Below are positions 46,064-54,842 of a stretch of 64,000 bases of DNA, piece by piece. The DNA is from CAVVIG01 sp050249955 (GTDB lineage: Bacteria; Acidobacteriota; Vicinamibacteria; Vicinamibacterales; CAVVIG01): NCBI GenBank assembly GCA_050249955.1, contig JBFWPN010000008.1, positions 1 through 64,000 of the forward strand. Reading direction: 5' to 3'. Position 1 is the first letter of the stretch. The number at the start of each line of letters is the position of its first letter. Under the pieces are notes generated by a model. The model did no database searches and was not told where the DNA came from. It saw only the letters and a program-made list of their open reading frames with translations. Both the position numbers and the translations under genes were made by a program.

Positions 46064-47965
46064 ATGGATTGCAGCGACGGGAGCGTGCCCGCCTCCGCCG
46101 CCGCCCTGCACGCACGCCTCGAGCACCTGTGGGACCGCCCCCACACGCTGCACGGCTGGCTCTCGTCGGTCGACCACAAGGACATCGGCAGGCGGTACCT
46201 GGTCACGGCGTTCGCGTTCCTGTTGATCGGCGGACTCGAGGCGATTGCGATCCGGACACAGCTGGCGGCTCCCGAGCAGGCGGTGCTGACGCCCGAGGCC
46301 TACGACCAGATCTTCAGCATGCACGGCATCACGATGATCTTCTGGTACGCCTCGCCAATCCTGTCCGGCTTCGCGAACTACCTCATCCCGCTGATGAGCG
46401 GGTCGCGCGACATGGCGTACCCGCGCCTGAATGCGTTCACGTACTGGAGCTTCCTGGCCTCCGGGCTGTTCCTGTACGCCAGTCCGCTGCTCGGCCAGGC
46501 ACCGCACGCCGGCTGGTTCGCGTACGTGCCCTACACGCTCCGGCAGTACTCGCCGGGCTACAACATGGACTTCTATGCGCTCGCGCTGCTGTTCCTCGCC
46601 ATCTCGACCACCGCCGGCGCCATCAACTTCATCACCACCATCTTCCGGTTCCGCGCGCCCGGCATGGCCGTGAGCCGCATGCCGCTGTTCTTCTACAGCA
46701 CGCTCACCATCTCCATCGCCATCGTCCTGTCGCTGCCGGCCCTGACCGCGGCGTTGATCTTCCTCGAGCTGGACCGGCAGTGGGGCACGCACTTCTACGA
46801 TGTGGCGCGGGGCGGCAGCGTGCTGCTGTGGCAGCAGCTGTTCTGGTTCTTCGGTCACCCGTGGGTCTACGTCATCTTCCTCCCCGCCACCGGCATGATC
46901 TCGATGCTGCTCCCGGTCTTCGCGCGGCGCCCGATCGTGGGGTACCCGTTCGTGGCGCTGGCGACGGTGCTGACCGGCCTCGTGGGCTTCGGCGTGTGGG
47001 TGCACCACATGTTCGCGACCGGCATGACCCAGATGGCGATGAGCTTCTTCAGCGCGGCGAGCATGACCATCTCGATCTTCAGCGCGGTCCAGGTCTTCGC
47101 CTGGGTCGCCACGCTGTGGCTCGGGCAGCCGGTCATGACCACGGCGCTATGGTTCGCGCTCGGGTTCCTGTCGGTCTTCGTCATCGGCGGCCTGAACGGC
47201 ATCATCACGGCAGTGATCCCGGTCGACTGGCAGCTCACCGACACGTACTTCGTCGTGGCACACCTGCACTACGTGCTCGTGGGCGCCAACGTCTTCCCGG
47301 TGTTCGCCGCCCTCTACTACTGGTTCCCCAAGATCACGGGCCGCCTGCTGGACGAAGGGCTCGGGACGCTGAGCTTCTGGATCATGCTCGCCGGGTTCAA
47401 CCTGACGTTCTTCCCGATGCACCTGGCCGGGCTGGTCGGCATGCCGCGGCGCATCTACACCTACCCGGCCGGTGTCGGCTGGACCGGCCTCAACGCGACC
47501 GAAACCGTCGGCACCTACGTGCTCGCCGTCGGCATCCTGATCTCGATCTGGAACATCGTCTCCGCCCTGCGCGGCGGTGCGCACGCCGGGCGGAACCCCT
47601 GGAATGCAGACAGCCTCGAGTGGGACGCCGACTCCCCGCCCTCGGTCTACGGGACCGAGCGGATTCCCACCACGGCGACCCGCCATCCGCTGTGGGACGA
47701 TCACGACGAGCACGACGACCCCGACGACGACCGCACGCTGGACTACGGGAGGGTGACGCCGTCCGTCAGCCCGCTCGACGGCATCCCGCAGGCCATGGCC
47801 ACGATGGCCGACGACACGATGACCCCGCTGCTGCTCACGCTCGCCCTCTGCGTGGTGTTCTCGTCGCTGCTCTTCGGGTGGGTCTGGCTGCTCGCCGTCG
47901 GGGTCGTGGCGTGCCTCGCGGTCGTCGCCGCCTGGCTCTGGCCCGAACCGGAGCGATCGGTATGA
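46064..47965 (+). CDS. ctaD: heme-copper oxidase subunit I with altered proton channels
   Basis: 633 residues of type A-like architecture. Metal ligands are present: His in MHGITMIFWY (heme a), H265 in GHPWVY, H314-H315 (VHHMF) and the pair in VAHLHYVLVG; the crosslinking Tyr is Y269. Two residues normally essential for proton uptake differ: GHPEVY reads GHPWVY, with W267 in place of the D-channel Glu, and the K-channel Lys is Q343 (FSAVQVFAW). The RDMAYPRLN motif is intact. The C-terminal acidic loop (DDHDEHDDPDDD) and two extra helices are unusual. First gene of an eight-gene operon; overlaps ctaE by ATGA. Confidence 0.92.
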   Translation: MDCSDGSVPASAAALHARLEHLWDRPHTLHGWLSSVDHKDIGRRYLVTAFAFLLIGGLEAIAIRTQLAAPEQAVLTPEAYDQIFSMHGITMIFWYASPILSGFANYLIPLMSGSRDMAYPRLNAFTYWSFLASGLFLYASPLLGQAPHAGWFAYVPYTLRQYSPGYNMDFYALALLFLAISTTAGAINFITTIFRFRAPGMAVSRMPLFFYSTLTISIAIVLSLPALTAALIFLELDRQWGTHFYDVARGGSVLLWQQLFWFFGHPWVYVIFLPATGMISMLLPVFARRPIVGYPFVALATVLTGLVGFGVWVHHMFATGMTQMAMSFFSAASMTISIFSAVQVFAWVATLWLGQPVMTTALWFALGFLSVFVIGGLNGIITAVIPVDWQLTDTYFVVAHLHYVLVGANVFPVFAALYYWFPKITGRLLDEGLGTLSFWIMLAGFNLTFFPMHLAGLVGMPRRIYTYPAGVGWTGLNATETVGTYVLAVGILISIWNIVSALRGGAHAGRNPWNADSLEWDADSPPSVYGTERIPTTATRHPLWDDHDEHDDPDDDRTLDYGRVTPSVSPLDGIPQAMATMADDTMTPLLLTLALCVVFSSLLFGWVWLLAVGVVACLAVVAAWLWPEPERSV

Positions 47966-48570
47966 GCCTCACCACCGCGGCCCCCCAGTACCGCATGCCG
48001 CACGGGGTCGTCGACGCCTCGCGCGGCACCTGGGCGATGTCGCTGTTCATCGTCACGGAAGCGATGCTCTTCCTGATGCTGTTCTTCACGTACTACTACC
48101 TCGGGCACACGCAGCCGACGTGGCCGCCCGAGCCACCGACGCTGCGGCTCGCCCTCATCATGCTGGGCATCCTGCTGGCCAGCAGTGTCGTGCTGCGGCT
48201 CGGCGAGATCGCGGCGCGCCGTCACGAGTTCGGGCGCGCCCGCCTGATGGTGGGCCTCACCATCCTGCTGGGCATCGGCTTCCTGGGCGTGCAGGCGCTC
48301 GAGTACAACGAACGCCTCACCCACCTCCGGCCCTCGAGCGATGCGTACGGGTCGATCTTCTACACGCTGACGGGTGTGCACGGCGCGCACGTCGGGCTCG
48401 GCCTCCTGATGCTGGCCTACGTGCTGGCGCTGCCGGTCGAGCACATGGGCGCGGCCCGCAGGCCACCGCATCACACGCTGCGGAACGTCTCGCTCTACTG
48501 GCACTTCGTCGACCTCGTGTGGGTCGTCATCGTGCTGCTGCTGTACGTGGCGCCGAATCTCGGACGATGA
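47962..48570 (+). CDS. ctaE: cytochrome c oxidase subunit III
   Basis: 202 residues with five membrane helices, as in short bacterial subunit III proteins: RGTWAMSLFIVTEAMLFLMLFFTYYYLG, then FYTLTGVHGAHVGLGLLML and SLYWHFVDLVWVVIVLLLY, the classical ending. It stabilises subunit I and its oxygen path. ATGA overlaps join it to ctaD upstream and to the small membrane gene downstream. Confidence 0.9.
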   Translation: MSLTTAAPQYRMPHGVVDASRGTWAMSLFIVTEAMLFLMLFFTYYYLGHTQPTWPPEPPTLRLALIMLGILLASSVVLRLGEIAARRHEFGRARLMVGLTILLGIGFLGVQALEYNERLTHLRPSSDAYGSIFYTLTGVHGAHVGLGLLMLAYVLALPVEHMGAARRPPHHTLRNVSLYWHFVDLVWVVIVLLLYVAPNLGR

Positions 48571-48971
48571 CCAGGTCGTACCCTCCTGACGCCGTCAACA
48601 GTCTCCGCCATGGGAGCCGGGTCCACACGGGCCGGCTGTGGTTCGGGCTGCTGGCCGCCCCGGCCGCCTGGGTGGCGCAGGGCGCACTCGGATGGTTCTT
48701 CGGCGAGCGCATCTGCACCGCGATGTCGGTCGGCACCGTACGCCTCGTCATCGGTGCCGTCAGCATCGCCGCCCTGGCCATCGTCGGCGCCGCGCTGCTG
48801 ACCGGATGGCGGAGCTGGCAGGCGTCGACCGACCGCACCGGAATCGAGGGCTGGGATCGCGTGACCTTCATGGCGATGGGCGGGGTGCTCGTCAGCGCGT
48901 CGTTCCTCGTCGGGACGCTGTGGGCCGGGCTGTCCCCGATGTTCATCGACGCCTGCGGAGGCATGCGATGA
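48567..48971 (+). CDS. small membrane protein of the oxidase operon
   Basis: 134 residues with three hydrophobic segments: WFGLLAAPAAWVAQGALGW, VRLVIGAVSIAALAIVGAAL and FMAMGGVLVSASFLVGTLWAG. No family is named with confidence. Similar short proteins sit in other cytochrome oxidase clusters. Both ends overlap the neighbouring genes by ATGA, so it is made together with the oxidase and the following cytochrome; a role in assembly is possible. Confidence 0.75.
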   Translation: MTRSYPPDAVNSLRHGSRVHTGRLWFGLLAAPAAWVAQGALGWFFGERICTAMSVGTVRLVIGAVSIAALAIVGAALLTGWRSWQASTDRTGIEGWDRVTFMAMGGVLVSASFLVGTLWAGLSPMFIDACGGMR

Positions 48972-49351
48972 GGTTCACGGTCGCCATGGTCGTCGCTGCT
49001 GCGCTGCTGCCGGCCGCGGCCTGCCGGGGCAACAGCCCCGAGGCGGCACTCGCGGGTTCTCCGGGTACCGGCGGCGATGCCGCACGGGGGCGTGCGGTGA
49101 TCGAACGGTACGAGTGCGGCTCGTGCCACACCATTCCCGGCGTGCGGGCCGCGCGCGGGCTGGTGGCACCGCCCCTGTACTGGTTCTCGAGACGCACCTT
49201 CATTGCCGGCGAGCTGCCGAACACGCCGGGCAACCTGGCGCGGTGGGTGATGTCCCCCCGCGCTGTCGAGCCGGCCACGGCCATGCCGACCCTCGGCCTT
49301 TCGGACCAGGAGTCGCGGGACGTGGCGGCCTACCTGCAGACCTTGAGGTGA
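48968..49351 (+). CDS. small cytochrome c, exported
   Basis: 127 residues: export signal (MRFTVAMVVAAALLPAAAC, with a cysteine that may be lipidated though the lipobox is imperfect), one heme motif CGSCHTIPG near residue 51, and ATAMPTLGLSD near residue 105 for the methionine ligand. The motif CGSCHTIPGV with downstream W.F...FI is that of oxidase-linked monoheme cytochromes. It lies directly before the alcohol dehydrogenase and is a good candidate for the carrier between it and the oxidase. Confidence 0.85.
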   Translation: MRFTVAMVVAAALLPAAACRGNSPEAALAGSPGTGGDAARGRAVIERYECGSCHTIPGVRAARGLVAPPLYWFSRRTFIAGELPNTPGNLARWVMSPRAVEPATAMPTLGLSDQESRDVAAYLQTLR

Positions 49352-49353
49352 TC

Positions 49354-51219
49354 GTGAGAAGCAGCTGTCCCCGCGTGTCGCTTGCCCTCCTCCCGCTGGT
49401 CGCGGCCATCACCGTCGGATGCGATGGTGCCGCCGAACGCCCCTCGGCGCAGGCGCCGCTGCAGCCACCGACCGCCTCGCAGGCCGGGGCCATCGCGCCG
49501 GTGGAGGGGTTCCGCGCCGTGGCCCCGTTCGCACGGTCCGAGTGGACGATGCCCGCGGGCGACTACGGCAACCTCCGCTACAGCGAACTCGACGCCATCA
49601 CGCCCGCGAACGTGAAGGACCTGCGTGTCGTGACGACCATGTCGACCGGCGTGAACCGTGGGCACGAAGGGCAGCCGCTGGTCATCGACAACACGATGTA
49701 CGTGGTCACCCCCTATCCGAACAACCTGATCGCGGTGGACCTCACGAAGCCTGGCGGCGCAATCAAGTGGATCTTCGAGCCCCACCCCGATCCGCGCGCC
49801 GTGGGCATCGCCTGCTGTGACGTGGTGAACCGTGGCGCGTCGTTCGCGAACGGCAAGGTGATCTACAGCCTGCTCGATGCCCACGTGGTGGCGGTCGACG
49901 CCGCGAAGGGGACCGAGGTGTGGCGGACCCGTGTCGGCGACATCAACATCGGGGAGACGTTCACCGCCGCACCGATCGTGGTCAGGGACAAGGTGCTCGT
50001 CGGCAACTCGGGCGGCGAGATGGGCGTGCGCGGCTACGTGGCCGCCCTCGACGTGGAGTCGGGCCGTGAGCTGTGGCGCGCGTTCAACACGGGACCCGAT
50101 GCCGACGTGAAGATCGGGCCTGCGTTCCGGGCGTTCTACGAGAAGGACCGCGGCACCGACCTCGGCGTGTCGTCATGGCCGCCGGACCAGTGGAAGCTGG
50201 GCGGATCGAACGTCTGGGGCTGGATCTCGTACGATCCCGAAACGAACCTGTTCTTCCACGGCACCGGCAATCCCGGCGTGTGGAATCCCGACATCCGGCC
50301 GGGCGCCAACAAGTGGTCGTCGGCCATCATCGCGCGCGACGCCGACACCGGCGAGGCACGGTGGGCCTACCAGATCAGCGAGCACGACGCGTGGGACTAC
50401 GACGAGATCATGGAGAACATCCTCGTCGACATGAACTGGCAGGGCCAGCCGCGCAAGCTCCTGATCCACCCCGGGCGCACCGGGTTCGTGTTCGTCCTCG
50501 ATCGCACGACCGGAGAGGTGCTCTCCGCAGAGCCTTTCCAGCCGGTGAACTGGGCACAGGGATACGACCTGCAGAGCGGCCGGGCGACGGAGAACCCCGA
50601 GAAGCGCACGCACTTCGGGAAGGTCACCACCGGGATCTGCCCCTCCTCCACCGGAGCCAAGGACTTCACCCCCTCGGCGTTCTCGCCGCGCACCGGCCTC
50701 CTGTACATCCCCGCGCACAACACGTGCATGGACTACGAGGGCATCGAGGCCAACTACATCGCAGGCACGCCGTACCTGGGTGCGAGCGTGAAGATGTACC
50801 CGGGCCCGGGCGGCTACCAGGGCGAGCTGGTGGGCTGGGACGTGCGGAATGCCCGCAAGGCCTGGGGGGTGAAGGAGACGGAACTGCCGGTCTACAGCGG
50901 GGTGCTCGCCACGGCCGGCGACGTCGTCTTCTACGGAACGATGGACGGGTGGTTCAAGGCGATTGACGCGCGCACGGGCGCCGAGCTGTGGAAGTTCCAC
51001 ACAGCCTCGGGCATCGTCGGCAACCCGGTGACCTACCTCGGGCCGGATGGGAAGCAGTACGTCGCCATCTACTCGGGTGTGGGCGGCTGGATGGGGGCGG
51101 TCGCCTTCCCGAGCGTGTCGACCGACGACCCGTACGCCGCGCTGGGCGTGGTGGGGGCGATGGCCGGCATCAAGAAGTACACGGCGGCCGGGAGCACGGT
51201 GTATGTCTTCGGACTCTAG
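49354..51219 (+). CDS. xoxF: PQQ alcohol dehydrogenase, XoxF-like, probably lanthanide-dependent
   Basis: 621 residues from a GTG at 49354 (GAGG six bases before). Export signal with Cys (AAITVGCDGAAE), then an eight-bladed quinoprotein. Family residues: adjacent cysteines C154-C155 in GIACCDVVNRG (the redox ring of methanol dehydrogenases) and the catalytic Asp D348 with a second Asp D350 in AWDYDE. The Asp-x-Asp pair is the mark of lanthanide-using XoxF enzymes; calcium MxaF has Ala at the second position. It oxidises methanol or another primary alcohol and passes electrons to a cytochrome c. Encoded inside the caa3 operon, next to XoxJ. Confidence 0.85.
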   Translation: MRSSCPRVSLALLPLVAAITVGCDGAAERPSAQAPLQPPTASQAGAIAPVEGFRAVAPFARSEWTMPAGDYGNLRYSELDAITPANVKDLRVVTTMSTGVNRGHEGQPLVIDNTMYVVTPYPNNLIAVDLTKPGGAIKWIFEPHPDPRAVGIACCDVVNRGASFANGKVIYSLLDAHVVAVDAAKGTEVWRTRVGDINIGETFTAAPIVVRDKVLVGNSGGEMGVRGYVAALDVESGRELWRAFNTGPDADVKIGPAFRAFYEKDRGTDLGVSSWPPDQWKLGGSNVWGWISYDPETNLFFHGTGNPGVWNPDIRPGANKWSSAIIARDADTGEARWAYQISEHDAWDYDEIMENILVDMNWQGQPRKLLIHPGRTGFVFVLDRTTGEVLSAEPFQPVNWAQGYDLQSGRATENPEKRTHFGKVTTGICPSSTGAKDFTPSAFSPRTGLLYIPAHNTCMDYEGIEANYIAGTPYLGASVKMYPGPGGYQGELVGWDVRNARKAWGVKETELPVYSGVLATAGDVVFYGTMDGWFKAIDARTGAELWKFHTASGIVGNPVTYLGPDGKQYVAIYSGVGGWMGAVAFPSVSTDDPYAALGVVGAMAGIKKYTAAGSTVYVFGL

Positions 51220-52096
51220 GTTGTGGGTCGGCCTGGCCGTCTACACCCTGACGGCCGTGGGAACCGTCGCGATGCTGGCCACGGCCATCGTCCGCCACCG
51301 TGACGCGCCACCGGGCCCGGTGCACCTCGCGGCGCCGGTGGTGGCAGAGCCGGAGGTGCCGCCGGCCTCTCCGTTCGTCCTTCGGGTCTGCGCCGACCCG
51401 CACGACCTGCCGTACTCGAACGAACGCGGGGAAGGCTTCGAGAACGCACTCGCCGAGCTGGTGGCGGGCGACCTCGGGCGTGAGGTGCGCTACGTGTGGC
51501 AGCCGCAGCGCCGCGGCTTCATCCGGACCACGCTGCGGAATGGGTCGTGTGACGTGGTCATGTCCGTGCCGGCAGGCCTCGAGCGGCTCCGCACGACGCG
51601 TCCGTACTACCGATCGACGTACGTGTTCCTCGCGCGGCGCGGCAGGGCCCGCATCCGATCGCTGGACGATCCCGTGCTCAGGCACTTGCGGATCGGGGTG
51701 CAGGTCATCGGTGAGGACTACGAGAACCCGCCGCCCGTGCAGGCGCTGGCCAACCGCCACCTGGCGGCGAACGTTCGCGGGTACACCGTGTACGGCAACT
51801 ACGGCGCCACGGCACCGCAGCGGGGGCTCATCGATGCGGTGGCGAGTGGTGAGGTGGATGTCGGCATCGCCTGGGGGCCACTCGCCGGCTACTTCGCGGG
51901 TCAATCGACCACGCCGCTCGCCGTCGTGGCGATCCCGCCCGTGGCGGCGCAGGAACGGCTGCCGTTCACCTTCGAGATGGCGATGGGTGTCCGGCGGGAC
52001 GACGTGGCGCTGGCGCGTGCGCTCGATGAGGTCATCGAGCGTCGCGAGGCCGACATCCGGCGCATTCTCCAGCGGTTCGGGGTGCCGCTCGCATGA
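51203..52096 (+). CDS. xoxJ: XoxJ/MxaJ-like periplasmic binding protein
   Basis: 297 residues with an N-terminal membrane or signal helix (LAVYTLTAVGTVAMLATAIV) and a type II periplasmic-binding fold: LRVCADPHDLPYSNERGEGF, RRGFIRTTLRNGSCDVVMSVPAG and TRPYYRSTYVFLARRG. This is the quinoprotein-dehydrogenase-associated binding protein family, genetic partners of MxaF and XoxF, thought to help load or activate the dehydrogenase. It overlaps the dehydrogenase gene by 17 bases and the next cytochrome gene by ATGA. Confidence 0.85.
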   Translation: MSSDSRLWVGLAVYTLTAVGTVAMLATAIVRHRDAPPGPVHLAAPVVAEPEVPPASPFVLRVCADPHDLPYSNERGEGFENALAELVAGDLGREVRYVWQPQRRGFIRTTLRNGSCDVVMSVPAGLERLRTTRPYYRSTYVFLARRGRARIRSLDDPVLRHLRIGVQVIGEDYENPPPVQALANRHLAANVRGYTVYGNYGATAPQRGLIDAVASGEVDVGIAWGPLAGYFAGQSTTPLAVVAIPPVAAQERLPFTFEMAMGVRRDDVALARALDEVIERREADIRRILQRFGVPLA

Positions 52097-52554
52097 CCGC
52101 CTGCCTCCGCTCGCACATCGGCGCTTTCGCGTGTGTCCTGGCACTGCTCGGCTCGGGCTGCGGCAGTCCTGAAGGCGTGACGGCGACCAGCACGTCGGCG
52201 CCGGCCATCCGTACGCCGGTGGGGCCGGTGCCGGGTCCGCTGGAGAATCCGCCGCGCATGACGAATCCGCTCGGCCGCGCCCCGGCCGCGCTGACGGAAG
52301 GACGGACGCTGTTCGTCCGGATGAACTGCTCCGGGTGCCACGGCGGGCACGCAGGCGGAGGCATGGGACCCAGCCTGCGCGACGTCGACTGGATCTACGG
52401 CAGCACGGACGCCCAGATCTTCAGCTCGATCGCGGAAGGCCGCGCGCACGGGATGCCGGCCTGGGGCACCCGACTGCAGTCGGATCAGTTGTGGAGGCTC
52501 GTGGCGTACATCAGGGCCCTGCGAACGCCGGACGAGCCGCAGCCGCCAGTGTGA
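52093..52554 (+). CDS. exported monoheme cytochrome c (possible XoxG role)
   Basis: 153 residues: export signal with Cys (LALLGSGCGSPEG), a linker, one heme motif CSGCHGGHAGG near residue 79, and GRAHGMPAWGTRL near residue 120 for the methionine ligand. In known methanol systems a cytochrome c (XoxG, MxaG) accepts electrons from the dehydrogenase; this gene, directly after xoxJ, fits that place. Whether it is truly a XoxG orthologue is inferred from position only. Joined by overlaps on both sides. Confidence 0.8.
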   Translation: MTACLRSHIGAFACVLALLGSGCGSPEGVTATSTSAPAIRTPVGPVPGPLENPPRMTNPLGRAPAALTEGRTLFVRMNCSGCHGGHAGGGMGPSLRDVDWIYGSTDAQIFSSIAEGRAHGMPAWGTRLQSDQLWRLVAYIRALRTPDEPQPPV

Positions 52555-53579
52555 TGGCCATGAGACACCGCCTTCATGCCCTGCTCGTCGGCCCGGCGCT
52601 GATGGCCGCCTCGTGCGGCCCGGCGAACACCCAGAACATGCTGCGGCCCGGCGGTCCGGCGGCACGCACCCTCGCTGACACGAATGTCACCGTGCTGCTG
52701 CTGTTCGTCGGCATCACGGTCGTGATGTGGGTGATCCTCGGCTGGATCCCGATGCGGCGGCGGGGAACGCTGGCCGAGCACGCACCATGGAATGCAGCCG
52801 GAGACATGCGGTGGGTGTTCATCGGCGGCATCGCGGTGCCGCTGGTCGTGCTCGGGGGGGTCTACGTCCTGGGCCTCCAGACCATGTCGGCCTTCCCGAT
52901 GGGAGACCGGGCGATGCAGCCCGCGCCCGTCATACGCATCGTGGGGCACCAGTGGTGGTGGGAGGTGCAATACCTCTATGGTGGCGTCTCCACGCACGTC
53001 ACCGACGCCAACGAGGTGCACATTCCCGCCGGACAGCAGGTGGACATCGCGCTCGAGTCGAGGGACGTGATCCACTCCTTCTGGGTGCCGGAACTGCACG
53101 GCAAGGTCGATCTGGTGCCGGGCATCACGAACCACATCCGCGTGCAGGCCGACCGCCCCGCCATCTTCCGGGGCGAGTGCGCCGAGTACTGCGGTCCCCA
53201 GCACGCGCACATGGTGCTCCTGGTCCGCGCCGACGCGCCGGCCGACTTCGAGCGGTGGCTCATCCAGGCCAGGAAGCCGGCGCGCGAGCCGGTCTCGGAA
53301 TCCGAGCGGCGCGGCCGTGACGTCTTCATGAACGGCCCCTGTGTCGTGTGCCACACCATCCGCGGGACGGCCGCACACGGACTGGTGGGCCCCGACCTGA
53401 CCCACGTCGGCAGCCGCATCGGCATTGCCGCACAGACGCTGCCGAACAACATCGGCACCGTCGAGGCCTGGGTGACGCATGCGCAGTCGATCAAGCCGCA
53501 CGCGCGCATGCCGAGCCTCACCATGTTCAGCGGTGAGGAGGCCCGTGCCCTGGCCGGGTACATCCGGTCGCTCGAGTGA
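52554..53579 (+). CDS. ctaC: cytochrome oxidase subunit II fused to cytochrome c (caa3 type)
   Basis: 341 residues: signal with Cys (LVGPALMAASC, possible lipoprotein), two membrane helices (about 45-65 and 85-108), a CuA cupredoxin domain with VGHQWWWEVQY and the CuA ligands C209, C213, H217 and M220 in ECAEYCGPQHAHM, then a cytochrome c domain with heme motif C263-H267 (CVVCH) and ARMPSLTMFS. Electrons enter at the fused heme, cross CuA and reach subunit I. Last gene of the operon; the ATG at 52554 overlaps the previous stop (TGATG). Confidence 0.92.
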   Translation: MAMRHRLHALLVGPALMAASCGPANTQNMLRPGGPAARTLADTNVTVLLLFVGITVVMWVILGWIPMRRRGTLAEHAPWNAAGDMRWVFIGGIAVPLVVLGGVYVLGLQTMSAFPMGDRAMQPAPVIRIVGHQWWWEVQYLYGGVSTHVTDANEVHIPAGQQVDIALESRDVIHSFWVPELHGKVDLVPGITNHIRVQADRPAIFRGECAEYCGPQHAHMVLLVRADAPADFERWLIQARKPAREPVSESERRGRDVFMNGPCVVCHTIRGTAAHGLVGPDLTHVGSRIGIAAQTLPNNIGTVEAWVTHAQSIKPHARMPSLTMFSGEEARALAGYIRSLE

Positions 53580-53609
53580 CGGATCGGCATCCCGACGACC
53601 GGCACACGG

Positions 53610-53633
53610 CCCTGTCCGGTGACAAGGACAGGG
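53610..53633 (+). terminator. hairpin after the oxidase operon
   Basis: CCCTGTCC (53610-53617) and GGACAGGG (53626-53633) are perfect 8-bp arms with an eight-base loop, 31 bases after the ctaC stop. No T-run follows, so termination may be weak or assisted. It lies before the TPR gene at 53679 and probably marks the operon end. Confidence 0.45.
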
Positions 53634-53678
53634 GACGAAGGCCCGGCACTGATTGTAGAATCGGTCATTGGCACACCA

Positions 53679-54842
53679 ATGACTCAAGCGCCCAGCGAGC
53701 CTGAACCGCGAGCGGCCGCGGCCGACGGTGGCACGGCCGCCTTCCTCAACCGTGAGCTGGCCCTGCTCATCCTGCTCGCCGCCGCGGGGGTGGCGACATT
53801 CCTGGCCACCCGCGCCCTGGCCGTGAGCAACGCCAGCCTGCGCGCCCGGGACGCCGCCACGTGGCACACAACCGGGCGGGAGGCGCTCGCAGCCGGGCAC
53901 CTCGCCCAGGCGGTCACCGCGCTGCGCCGTGCGGCGCGCATCGACCGGAACGATCGCGACATCGCCTTCGCGCTGGCGTCGGCGCTCCAGGCATCAGGCG
54001 ACCAGCCCGAGGCGGTCGAGGTGCTCGAGGTGCTGCGCGATCGACACCCGGACGACCCGGACGTCAACCTCGAACTCGCCCGGCTGGAGGCGGCGTCGGA
54101 CAATGTCCCGCTCGCGATCCGCTACTACGAGGACGCACTGGGCAGCCTCTGGTCACCGGACGTGGCCGAGCGGAACCGCGCGATCAGGCTGGAGTTCATC
54201 AGCCTGCTCCTGGCCAAGGGGCAGCGGGGACGGGCGCTGTCGCAGGTGCTGCTCCTGGCCGCCGACCTCCCGGCCGATCGGTCGTGGCGGCTTCGCGCAG
54301 GTCGGCTGTTCCTCGCCGCGGGCGATCCCACCCGCGCACTCACCCGCGCCGCAGCCATCCTGGAGGCAGACGATGGGGATCAGGATGCGATGACGCTCGC
54401 CGGCGAAGCCTCGTTCCAGCTCGGCGACTACGCCAGGGCCCGTCGGTGGCTCTCGCGTGTCCGGACACCCGAGCCACGCGTGGCTGCCCTGCTCGACGTC
54501 GCCGGCCTGGTCATCTCCACCGATCCACTCGCGCCCAGGCTCGCCACGGCCGAGCGACGACGACGGGCCGGCATCCTGCTCGATCGGGCCACGACACGGC
54601 TCGAGGCCTGCGGCCCGCTCACGCCGGACAGGGCCACCCTTGCGGAATCCGTGCGCGCAGCGGCGGAGGCCGTGGCACCGGCGGGCCGCCGCTCGGGCAC
54701 CGAGGTCCGCGACCAGGCCGAAGAGGCGATCGGGCTGGCACTTCGTGCAGAACGCCTGGCGTCCTCCTGTCCGAACCCCACGCCACTCGACCGCGCCATT
54801 CCGCTGATCGCGAAGATCAGGCAGATCGAAGAGCTCCCATGA
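53679..54842 (+). CDS. membrane-anchored TPR protein
   Basis: 387 residues: one N-terminal membrane helix (ELALLILLAAAGVATFLATRALA) and then helical repeats, clearest at about 65-135 (AREALAAGHLAQAVTALRRAARIDRNDRDIA, with tetratricopeptide spacing) and again at about 205-275. TPR folds hold proteins together. It could organise or assemble membrane complexes; the oxidase operon lies upstream and a chloride transporter downstream with an ATGA overlap. The substrate or partner is not shown by the sequence. Confidence 0.75.
   Translation: MTQAPSEPEPRAAAADGGTAAFLNRELALLILLAAAGVATFLATRALAVSNASLRARDAATWHTTGREALAAGHLAQAVTALRRAARIDRNDRDIAFALASALQASGDQPEAVEVLEVLRDRHPDDPDVNLELARLEAASDNVPLAIRYYEDALGSLWSPDVAERNRAIRLEFISLLLAKGQRGRALSQVLLLAADLPADRSWRLRAGRLFLAAGDPTRALTRAAAILEADDGDQDAMTLAGEASFQLGDYARARRWLSRVRTPEPRVAALLDVAGLVISTDPLAPRLATAERRRRAGILLDRATTRLEACGPLTPDRATLAESVRAAAEAVAPAGRRSGTEVRDQAEEAIGLALRAERLASSCPNPTPLDRAIPLIAKIRQIEELP

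Noticed and set aside
49354..51219. Possible calcium-type MxaF instead of XoxF
   Set aside because: The residue two positions after the catalytic Asp is Asp (D350), not Ala, and no MxaI small subunit gene is present.
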